Positions 21,692 through 33,900 of a stretch of DNA of 64,000 bases are shown piece by piece. The DNA is from Bedellia somnulentella (lineage: Eukaryota; Arthropoda; Insecta; Lepidoptera; Bedelliidae). The translations under genes were made by a program, and so were the position numbers. Numbering within the stretch: the stretch's first letter is position 1; every line of letters begins with the position of its first letter. The stretch is from contig OY755187.1 of NCBI GenBank assembly GCA_963576735.1, positions 5,952,001-6,016,000 on the forward strand. The letters are read 5' to 3'. The notes under the pieces are model-generated. The model searched no databases and was not told where the DNA came from. It worked only from the letters and a program-made list of their open reading frames with translations.

Positions 21692-24600
21692 CTGGAAAAT
21701 AAATAAATAATAAATACATACATACATATACTCACGGTTATAAATCCCTTAACGGGGTAGCCAGAGCTTTGGAATGAGAAATTCTTCAGCCACTTTTGGA
21801 AAGTTCAGTGGGAAAAAGATGGTAAATTAAAAGTTGTTGGTGATGGGTCTCCAACAACATCGCCCAAAAATCACTTAAAAAGCCCCTATGCCTTTAGTCG
21901 CCTCTTACGATCACCCACGGGTAGAAATGGGGTAGTGTTATTCTAAGCCGACACTACACGGCTGGGTTATTATCAGCGTATATGTCTCTCTAGGATTGTA
22001 ACTCAATATCACTATTTTTGAGTTGAGCCTCTTTCGTTCTGAGAGTGCGATATGTCCTCATTGATGATGGAAAGATTGATGGATGTAAACGAAGCTAGAG
22101 AGGTTTGTCAGGATCGTACGAAGTGGCGATCGATAGTCTCTGCCTATCCCAATGTATGTAAATGTCCTCACCCAAGGGCTCTTTTATACCCTGAATAGGG
22201 AAAGGGTGATTGGCAAAGGTTCTCACACAAAGTTAGCTCAGTGAAGTTTCGTAGAGTAGCGACTACTGTTGTAATAGGATCCGAGTCTGACCTTTAGGTA
22301 CATTGTTAAATCTCACAAACTGATGAATTGTATCTCACAGGAATCGAACCCAAGATCTACGGATCGTAAGCCAAGCACCCTAACCGCTATACTTAAACTT
22401 AGTAGACCACGGAGAAAAGATACCTGCAAGGCAAGCACGAGCCGTGTTTAAACTAGTTATCGCGTGGGATAAAGCAGCCATCTCTTACGCACTTACTTTG
22501 TATCGTATACTGCCATCTCATTCTAACCGTTATCGTGTCGATAAAATTGCGCTCGTGCTTGCCCAGCTTCAAACATATAAGAAACTACTCGACCGACCCA
22601 GCTTCGCACGGCTAGTGTAAAATTTCAAGCATGTCAGGTTTGTACAATCACTGCTCATCCCTTATTAAATTTTGCGTGATGATATACAGCCTAAAGCACT
22701 CCTAAATAGTGTGGCTCAATATTTTAGAAGATTAGCCTTTAAAAACAATCCAAAAGGTATCGTATCCCTTTATAATTTTAGTATAGAGAATAGTGATTAT
22801 GTCGTGACGTGACAGCTCAATGGGTAGAACACTGGTTATCGTGCAAACGACTAGTGTTCAAATCCCGGGTCGGGCCTACACCAATTTTTCTTTTCTAAAG
22901 ACATATGTGTAGTTAATTTGTCATGGTGGTTAACGGTGAGGGAAAACATCGTAAGGAAACCCACATGGTTGAGTTGTACTTAGTCATGTGACAGTGTATT
23001 CTTACAAAACGGCAATAGGCCTGCCCCCTATCACGTGAGTACACTGTCCATGCAAAACTTGGGTACTCTGAGCACCAGGTGACAAAGTCACGTGATGTTC
23101 AGAAGTATTAGTACCTCTGCCAACCCCTTCGGGGATATACGGCGTAAACATTTATGTTATGTTATGTAAAATAGTGACAATAATAGATAAAACGAATTCT
23201 TTTTCTTATACTTTTACATGACACTTGAAAGAACAACATATGAATATATTTTTGTAAGTTAAATCCCTTTTCGAGGGTAGATTCATTAAAATAACAGGAA
23301 TGACGAATGAAATCCCAACCGTACCCTCAAATTCTTCAGTCTTTTCTTGACAAAGGTGTAATATTGTTGTTGATGAGGGAAAGGATGGTATTCAGTCGGG
23401 GTATTTTATTATTATGCGGCATTTTGCTTATTTGGGACCACATTGAATTAAATATTTATTCAGTACTACGAGTTTTATTTTTACTGAATAACAAAAGGGA
23501 AATAAGAATGAATTTAAATATATGTAAATGTTTACATCGAATAGAAGTCAAGGATAGCTTAGTAGAAACACCACTGCTTCTCACACAAGAGACATGAGTT
23601 CGACTCCTTAAAAGGGCGGGCGCCAATTTTTTTTTATTTCTTTTAAGACATAAAGTATGGTTGTAAGTATACAAAAATATACTAGGACTTCAATGCAAAT
23701 TGCGATTGAATTGAATTGAACTGGGCAAGTTAGGTAAATCTCAGTCTTCTGTGTTTTTCTATTGATAAAGCATAAGCATAATAATAAGCATAAACGTTCA
23801 CGCCGAATATCCCCGAAGGGGTTGGCAGAGGTACATATACTTCTGAACATCACGTGACTTTGTCACCTGGTGTTCAGAGTACCCACGTTTTGCATAGACA
23901 GTGTACTCACGTTTTTTTTTGTACGAATACGCTGTCACATGACTAAGTACAACTCAGCCATGTGGGTTTCCTCACGATGTTTTCCCTCATCGTTAACAAC
24001 CATGATAAATTAACCACACATATGTCTTTAGAAAAGACAAATTGGTGTAGGCCCCACCCAGGATTTGAACACTAGTCGTTTGCACGATAACCGAGTGTTC
24101 TACCCACTGGGCTATCACGGTTGCTAAAGGTTGCTTTTTCTATTGACTCCAATGGAAAAATAGTTTAGAAATAATTCAAATATATAACTATAACTTATAA
24201 CTTTTAAAAATACTCTAATGTTATCCAAATACTTTCATTCTTTCATTCGTACCGAAGGATGATAGGATCCAGAACATCCCAGTAAGTAATGATGTCCCAT
24301 TATTTTGATCCCAAATAAGTGTGCCACTTTTTCACGCTGGGATTACGATCACGTTATCGAAACGTTTTGAATTTTATATTCGTTTTGGGATTAAGGAACG
24401 TAGGGATAATTGGTCATCTATTTTTTTGGGAGTATATTTTTTAATTAAGAATGACATGAAACATATTACAATTTTTGTTGATGGTTACAGACAATTGTTA
24501 GATTGGGATGTGCTACAAGACTACTTCTATTGTATTTTGTCCTTTTAATGTATCTATTCATATAGTTGTAATTATCTTATTATATAAATTGGTTCTCATC

Positions 24601-27600
24601 AGTACAAGGTTACAAATGTATACAATAAATTCACGCTTACGATCCCAAAAGTGGTTAACCAGAGCAGTTAGCTCGCAATCCAGCGACATACATTTTTCCC
24701 CTACTTCACTTTTAAAAGATTTTCCTAACTTGTGAACCTTTTGGGTTATGATGAAGCCACAATTATTGGTAGCTATGTAGTGTTACCTTAATCTAACCAA
24801 TTTCTGAATGTGAAAGATTAAGGTGTTGGGATTACTGATGTTAAAAAATGATCGTGTAGTGTTAAGAAGTAGCCGTGTAGTGCCGGCTTAGAATGTCGCT
24901 ACCCCTTTCTACCCACGGGTGTCGTAAGAGGCGACTAAGGGTATTGGGACTTTTTATTGGACTTTTGGGCGATGCGGTTGGAGACCCATCACCAAAAACC
25001 TTTATTCTTACCATCTTTTCCCCACTCAACTTCCAAAAGTGGCTGAGGAATTAATGATTCCTTAGCTCTGGTTACCCCTTCTAGGGAAATATAGCCGTGA
25101 GTATATGTATGTATGTAAAAAGTGATCGTTGGATGGTAGTCCTTGAAAACCCTTTCCATCTCTACTTCCAAAAGTAGTTTCAGCAATTTTAATTCTAAAG
25201 TCGTTGCTAAGCCTGTTTAAGATGTATGTCCGTGAATATAGGTAGATAATCTTAGGTGTAAAAGTATACTTTTAATAAGAAAATACATACCAAAACAAAA
25301 TACTCTCCAGACTTCTTACATCTATAGAACTCTAAAGAGAAAATAGCTCCGTATTCTGGTAAAATCAGGCTACTATTCTCCACCTTAGTGACGCTCATGA
25401 GAGATCCAAGATTGAAGTCATGAGCAGAAAACAGTCGGAACGGCTGACTTATATTTTCTCCTTGTTTTATTGAGTCTGCTAAGTTTACGAAATCGTTGAG
25501 AAGGACACCTGAAATATGAATAGAACGTAATTTTGTTTTAGGTGTAGTTCATTTCTTTTATTGTTTTGTTGGGAGTAATGAGTGGTACGGGTTAGGTTAG
25601 AATAAATCGGCTGCCCAGCTAGTACGTGCGATATTTTAACTAAATAACGCGTGGTATAAGACAGCCTTAAGTATAAGATCTTTCGCACTTACATAGTAAG
25701 GTATATTTTCATCTCATCATAACCGACAGAGGCAGAGACTATCGATCGCCTCTTTGTACGATCCTGGCAAATCTCTCTAGCTTCGTTCACATCCTACCTC
25801 TTCGATCGATAGTCTCTGCCTACCCCAATGGGAACTAAAGGCGTGAGTATATGTATGTATGTGTAATTGACAGAGTAACGGTAAAATAACGCTCGTGCGC
25901 CTAAAATGCAGAATTACGCCTTTAATAGATTTATACCTCATTGAATAATTGTCGCTTGCTTGCTATATAAGTTATTTTTTATACACACATACGTATACTC
26001 CTAGATGCAAATCCCTGGCAGGGGTAGCCAGAGCTACAGACTTCCTTAGTCACTTTTAGGGGTTGAGTGGTTAAAAGATTATAAAGTGTTGATTATTTTT
26101 TCTGTTGGCTTTATTTTTGAGGGTTTGCTATTTAACAAAATAAAGAAAGCAGATATCAAAACCATAACAAGTTGACATAAAAAATATATGAGCACCAATA
26201 AAAATAATCAATATTAATGCAAGAGACAGCAGAAAACTAAAAGTCTTATGCAAGACTATTTTCCCATACGCTCCTACGTCATCATCTTTGACGTTGTTGT
26301 TTATTTCAATTTTCCGTTGAAATATAAAATTCTTCTAAAACTATATTATTTTCTACTCAAGGTTTTTATCTACACGCGCGTATATCTTCATGATGATTGT
26401 TTGAGTAGTTTACACGTGAAAGCCGCGTTTCCAAAAATATATTCACAATTATAATAAAATTATAATGTTCGTAAAATGTCATAGATAGCTTATAAACGTC
26501 CTTACCGATGGGCTCGAGCCTATCCTGCAGAGCAAGCACGAGCACTATTTTATCGACACGATAACGGTTAGAATGAGATGGCAGTATACGATACTAAGTA
26601 AGTGCGTTAACCTTTTATACCGTGTAGTGCCGGCTAAGAATGTCGCTACCCCTTTCTACCCACGGGTGCCGTAAGAGGCGACTAAGGGTATACGAATAAG
26701 GAGACCCATCACCAAAAACTTTTATTTTACGATCTTTTCCCCTCTCAACTTCCAAAAGTGGCTGAGGAATTTATAATTCCTTAGCTCTGGCTACCCCTTC
26801 TAGGGAATTATAGCCGTGAGTATATGTATGTATGTAAAACTTTTAAACAATCTCAAACAAATTTAAATCTTTTTGTTCATGAAAACCTCATGTGGGGATT
26901 ATCACGTTTATTTATTCTTTATTTATTAGTAATCTCAAGCAAACTTTCTCTAAACATCACAATAAATTTAAACCTTACCTCCGCCAATTTTCTTCATCTC
27001 GTCAGTTCTGAAGTAAAGCATATAAGCCAACCGTGCCGCCTCCGTGAGCCGTTCTGTCAAAGGCTTAGCCCAATCAGGAACAACCAACCCGAGACCGACC
27101 TGTTGAATTAATATCGTTCTTATGTTAGACTAGTGGATCGTCCCAGCTTCGCACGGGTAGTGTTGTTATTTTAAATATCTGAGGTTTCTTTCTTCAGTCC
27201 CTGCTTAAGCATTGTGAAATTCAGCGCAATATTTTCAATTTATTTAATTTATAGCACTCCCTAAACAGTGTAGTTTGGTGATTTTGAATGCGCTTTAATA
27301 AACAGTTCAGTATTTCCATTAAATAGCAAATTTTGGAATAAAACGCTATGAATTATTTATAACAATCTGAAAAATAAATCATTACATGATGTAGGATGCA
27401 ACTACTGGCGCCATCTAGTATGTTATATATATAAATTAGTAAAGATTTGGTTATGTATAATTTCGGTGTTTGTCTACCGATTTCTATGATTCTTTTTTTA
27501 TTGAATAGGTAATAATGTAACCTTTTTTAAATTAGAGATGAGTGAGAGGTTTACAAACGTAAGAGTAAACAAATATAATCAGAATGTTCCGAACTGCTAA

Positions 27601-27909
27601 GCTATCAGGAATTACACGTGTTATTGTGAGTCAACCGTAAAAGATAGACATAAACTGTTAAGGATTTTTTTTTAGATAATTTTATGCAGATTTTTTCCGT
27701 GATACATGTTTAACCATTAGGGCTGAACACGCGACGGAAGCTTAAAAAATGGAGTAACTTCTCCCGTTTTCCCAAAATTTCCCAAAATTCCCCTTAACTA
27801 CTCTGCTGGAAAGTATACAAAAACCTGCGCAGGAGTATGAAGAATAATTGTACTAAGTTTCGTTAGAATCCGTCGAGTAGTTTTTGTTTCCATAAGGAAC
27901 ATACAAACC

Positions 27910-27942
<33 letters not shown>

Positions 27943-30900
27943 TCAAAAATTTTACTGATTGCTTTTTTGGAATCAGTATCGATCCCTAATCATCACCTGA
28001 TAGTTATTTTGAAAATATATTTCATGTACAGAATTGACCTCTCTACAGATTTATTATAAGTATAGATATAGATTTGAGATGGCGTGTCTTTATAGTGTTT
28101 AACTCAAGACTTAACTTAAACGTTCACGCCGTATATCACCGAAGGGGTTGGCAGAGGTACTAATACTTCTGAAAATCACGTGACAATGTCACCTGATGAT
28201 CAGAGTGCCCTCGTTTCATATAGGGCAGGCCGGTCGCTGTTTTATTTGAATATACTTTCACATGACTAAGTACGACTTAGCCATGTGGGTTTCTTCACGA
28301 TGTTTTCCCTCAACGTTGACAACCATGATAAATTAGCCACACATATGAGTTTAGAAAGACATATTGGTGCAGGCCCAACTCGGGGTTCGAACCCACGCCT
28401 CTCAGTATAATCCGGTCAATTTATACATTCAAGGTTACATAAATTCATAAGAAGCTGAAAATTGGCACAATTGTTCAAAACATGATTATAAATGAAACCT
28501 CAAAAGTCCCCATCGTTCTGAGGTGTGCTAAAAATTTTACACGAGGTCAAAGGTAAAAAAAAGAGTTTTTTGCGATTTTTAGCGAAACGGTGAGTTTTTT
28601 GCAAAAGCACTCCAGTACAAAATTGTAGATCAGAAAATTCTCTACAAAAAAGATATCAACAATGTTTTTCCTTAAAGCCACCATTTTGAAGATATAACGC
28701 GTTGAAAAGTTCGATCATTGGTAATTTTCATACTTTGCACACGTTTCCACGCCACCTATGAGGTAGTGTACTTAGCGCGTTTTATTTTAACGTGGTACCC
28801 TGTTGGCCTATTCCACGGGTCTGCAGTGATTTCATTTGTTTTAAAACTATTGTAAAATATTATTGTACATGTCGGTTGGTTAAAATAATGGCGATGTAAT
28901 AGAAAATGAAATGATTAATATTCCTCGTCTGATTCGTAATTTTCCAGGATTACTGTTTCTTGTTTTTTGTCTTCTTCTTGTTCTTCTTCCTGTTCTTCTT
29001 CTTTTTCTTCTATTTCACAGATCAACTGTCCCACTAGCGATTCCTCATTGGTATCATATGAGTCTTCTAGATTAGCTGACTCAACATTAGAGCACGATCG
29101 GCCTTGGCAGTTTGTGCATGCCAGGGAACAAAACAGTCCAACTTTTCTGCATCCACATTTAGCATTATAACCTTTTTTACAGTTGCAAAATATTGAGTTG
29201 AGAAGTTTCTCAGGTGCTGGTGGAAGTAAAGTTAGAACTGGCTCAATGTATTGTCGACCAACTTCCAACCCCAGTCTTTAGGGTCCAGCTGATTACCAAA
29301 ACACACTTGAACTTGGTAATATACCCGAAATAAATGTTGGTGAGCAGCTACTGAGGTTGGAGGTAAAGAAGCTAGTTGCATTTGCTTTTTATAAGGCGTA
29401 TTTTTAACAAAAGTTGCGTATCGCAACTTATCTAAGCAAGTGTTTTTTTTAGGAGCTCCGTACATAGCGAGAAGAAATTGAATTCCGCTGTTGATAACGT
29501 CTGGTTGAGTTGAGTCACTATTTTTAAAAACTTCAGCACATTGAAGTAAGTCATTTTTTTAAACACCTTATAAATGATGTTCATACGTGGCGTACATGTG
29601 CAAAGTATGAAGATTACCAATGATCGAACTTTTCAACGCTTTATATCTTCAAAATGGTGGCTTTAAGGAAAAACATTGTTGAAATCTTTTTTGTAGAGAA
29701 TTTTCTGATCTACAATATTGTACTGGAGTGCTTTTGCGAAAAACTCACCGTTTCGCTTAAAATCGCAAAAAACTCTTTTTTTTTACCTTTGACCTCGTGT
29801 AAAATTTTTAGCACACCTCGGAACGATGGGGACTTTTGAGGTTTCATTTATAATCATGTTTTGAACAATTGTGCCAATTTTCAGCTTCTTATGAATTTAT
29901 GTAACCTTCCTCCTTATTTTAGACCTAAATTGACCGGACGCATTATTAGCCATTAAGTTATCACGGCTGTATTCTGTTCTGTCAAAGGCTTAGTACAGGA
30001 ACAAAACAACTAAACCAAGGCTGACCTGATAAATTAATATTGTTCTTATGTTAGATTTGAGATGGCGTGTCTTTATAATGTTTAATTGTGGGAATTTTCT
30101 TCTTTGTTCACATAATTTATACACTTTGTTAAATATTTTCGTTTTTATCATTGTTAGGCTTTGGCAATATTTTCTTGGATAATGTATTGTAATGAACTTT
30201 CTACACAAGTGTATTTATAAGTGCTGTATGACACAAATCATTACAGCGTTTGGTTCATCAAGGCTGAAATAACTTACTAAGCAAACTTGAAAATTATAAA
30301 AGAGCATATATGAGAAGAATGATGAATGCATACAAAGTAGCGATCTATAGTCTCTGCCTACCCGAATGGCAACAAGTATGCGTAAGTAAATTAATAAGTA
30401 AGCTAACTTGTGTCATAAATCATGATGCTTGACAATTTTAGTATCAAAAAGTATTAACATTAATTTTTTTTCATATATTTACCTGACTTCTCAGTAGATC
30501 AAAGAATGTTTCAAACAGCAAAGGATCTTCTGTAAAATTGGCTCCGGTTTTGGTCTTGAGGAGAGGAATGAGATCATTGTACGGCATGAACTCATCATGT
30601 ACCGCTTCTTTTTTGGCATTTGCCATCAGTTGCTTGAAATGGTCGCAGTTAGAGTAGTAACGTAGCTGAAAATAATAAAAAAGTTTTACATTATATCACA
30701 AATAAATAATACGATCTCATCTCTATTTTTTCGTCTATGTTCTATACTTATTGCAATAAATAAATTGTGGTGTACTGAATTATGGCAACGAAAGTTTCGC
30801 AATTGACAACATCTTAATTTAGCTATCCATTAAACAAAGAAAAAACGTAAACATGTTTGGTGACGTAACACCTATAATGGCGGAAAAACAAGTTACTATT

Positions 30901-33900
30901 GCCTAAATTAGGCAACTAAATTAAATGTAAAAAAAAACCGTTATGATTTGGGGCTGCGCCATTTCCCCTTCTTCTAGGATATATTCCTCGTTTCGCATTC
31001 AATCACTTAGTGAAATTTCTAACATAGCTCTCTACATCACTTTTTGGGTTATGGTCATATGTTAATAACAAAACTTACATAATCCTCCTTTAACGAAACA
31101 GCTTTGTATGGGACCGGTTGCCAAACTTTGCCCAGACCATCATCCCACTGTTGAACCGCTTCAGGGGGGTACAGAGCAGCCATTGCAATCTGAGCTGTCA
31201 TCTGGGTACGATCCTTGAATGTGCTTCGGACGATTATCTGGTCTTTTAAGTACACCTGGAAAGGGAATAAAATTGGTTAAGTAAGTAAAAGTAAAAAAAA
31301 TATATCAAAAATATTCCTCTTCAGAGTTTACATAATAAGTCGTAATTAATATAAAAGGAAATAGTGTAAAAAGCTGCTGCCTGATGGGCTATTCGCCTGT
31401 GATTCAAATCACCAGGCCCTTCGCGTGAGTGCCCAACATTTTTTAAATTTTTATTTGCCTGCGATCTGAATATAAGAAATTCATTTTAAGAAAATCAAAA
31501 CAATCAACCTCTTTGTAAAAATTATAAAAATGAATAAATTAGGTGTTTCTGTAAAGTTTTTATTTAACAAAAGCTGCTAAGGCATTATACATTCCGAAGC
31601 GCTGGTCTCTCTAATACCCCTATTTAGAATATATAGGCGTAAGCATATGTATATACTGTGAAAATGTTGTATGTTTGAACATTATCACTTAACGAGCATA
31701 ATAACTTAGGAGCCGAGAAAATTACATACAAGCAATCTATATTTGAACATTAATATAAGCTTTTGGTAAAGCAAATATTACGAATGTTTGCGCTTTGCTG
31801 AAATATACGTGGGAACAACGCTTTCATGTTACAGGAATCGCCTTGTTAAATAATTATAATTATTTGATTTATTCACATGAAAAAATGGTTCCTTTTCAGA
31901 ATAAAGGTAATATTCTAATAATAAACGGGAGCCAACTTTACAGAAGATCCTTTGCTCTTTGAAACATTCTTTGATCTGCTGAGAAGTCAGGTAAATATAT
32001 GGAAAAAACACTGGACACTTAAACTTTCATGTATTATGAAACAAGTTAGCTAAATAACTTATTTCAGCGGTGATGAACCAAATGCTTTAACGACTACACT
32101 TGCGAAGAAAATTTATTATAACATTAAAATTGCATTATTCAAGTGTTGCCGTGTTGTGTTGGCTTAGATTGCTGTGTAGTGTCGGCTTAGAATAGCACTA
32201 CCCCATTTCTTCCGGTAGGTGTACGTAAGAGGCGACTATTGGGGTATTGGGACGGTAGTGGGGTATTGTAGACGGTATTGGGGCTATTAAGGGATTTTTG
32301 GGCGATGCGGTTGGAGACCCATCACCAACAACCTTTATTTTACCATCATTTCCCCACTCAACTTTCCAAAAGTGGCTGAGGAATTTTAAATTCCTTAGCT
32401 CTGGCTACCCCTTTTCGGGATTTATAGCCGTGAGTATGTATGTATGTATGTATTCTAATAATAATTAGAGGTTTATTATGTCATTGCTAAGTTAGTGTAA
32501 GTTTAGCGGCCTTCTAAAAAAGATACCGTGATTTTAATTTAGTTTTCCTTAAAAACATGTATGTGTTGTGTAATAATGTGCTTAATATGATTATGCTTAT
32601 ATTGATTTTTATATTTTTCGTTTGGACTTTCCATTTTATTGCAAAGTCTAATGTCTGGCCCAAATGAGGTCGCATAGATATCTTATTTTATATTAATTAG
32701 ATACGTTTAATAGTAATTTAATGTTTTTTGACATGAATTCCTCATGTGGGGATTATTACTCATAAATAAAAGATGTTATTAAAGGAAAGAAAAATCTCGA
32801 CACTGGCGGGGTTCGAACCCGCGACCTTCGGGTATACGCCCCCGTCGCTCTGCCAACTGAGCTACAGTGTCAGTTGGCATCCAGCGCGAAATTTCTCTAT
32901 CCTTTGTTTCTTTTTTACACGTTTAAGTAGTGTTTGCGTTTCCTACCTCCGAATTTTAACTAATTCGGACGGCCACTTGTCTACCTTTTCAGATAGAATG
33001 CAAATGTTGGAAACGCCTAACTATCACATAATTTAATGTTTTTTGACATGAATTCCTCATGTGGGGATTATTACTCATAAATAAAAGATGTTATTAAAGG
33101 AAAGAAAAATCTCGACACTGGCGGGGTTCGAACCCGCGATCTTCGGGTATACGCCCCCGTCGGGTATACGCCCCCGTCAGAGCGACGGGGGCGTATACCC
33201 GAAGGTCGCGGGTTCGAACCCCGCCAGTGTCGAGATTTTTCTTTCCTTTAATAACATCTTTTATTTATGACGTTTAATAGTATTTTATTTTCCCTTGACA
33301 TACATATACTCACGGCTATATTTCCCTAGAAGGGGTAACCAGAGCTAAGGAATTATAAATTCCTCAGCTACGTTTGGAAGTTGAGTGAGGAAAAGATGGT
33401 AAGAATAAAGGTTTTTTGTGATGGGTCTCCAACCGCATCGCCCAAAAATCCAATAAAAAGCCCCGATACCCTTAGTCGCCTCTTACGATACCCGTGTGTA
33501 GAAAGGCAAAATCCCTTGAATAAAGTATGAATCTTAATTTACTCCATTCAGTGGTCAGTTTTGACAAACAAGATTGTTTTTAACGCTTGGGAATAGCACT
33601 TGCTTATTTTATTCCCATGATTGTCGTACAAGGCAAATAAGAGAATAGGAGCTTTTTAATTGTACGGTAATGTAGGTGGAAAGATATCACGAATCTTCTT
33701 TTATTTTATGTTTTCTTTATATACGGTTATATTATACACAGATCAAGTTAACCCCAAACTAAGTAAGACTTATAGTATGGAATACTAACTCAACGATATA
33801 TTGAATCTTGTATCATAGAATCTTATATCATAACATCCAAGACTCAGAAACAAGCATTTATGCTCATCACATAATTGTTGCTCTCAGCGGGGATCAAACC

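Noticed and set aside
23307..23597. 96-codon frame in intron 8
   Set aside because: No domain, low complexity and no splice context; likely chance.
28967..29170. Ser-rich plus-strand frame
   Set aside because: Antisense of the Glu-rich tail of the transposon protein at 28915-29268.
32773..33270. Repeated frame starting MLLKERKISTLAGFEPA
   Set aside because: The frame runs through the tRNA-like head of family E; the similarity between frames reflects the repeat, not a gene family.
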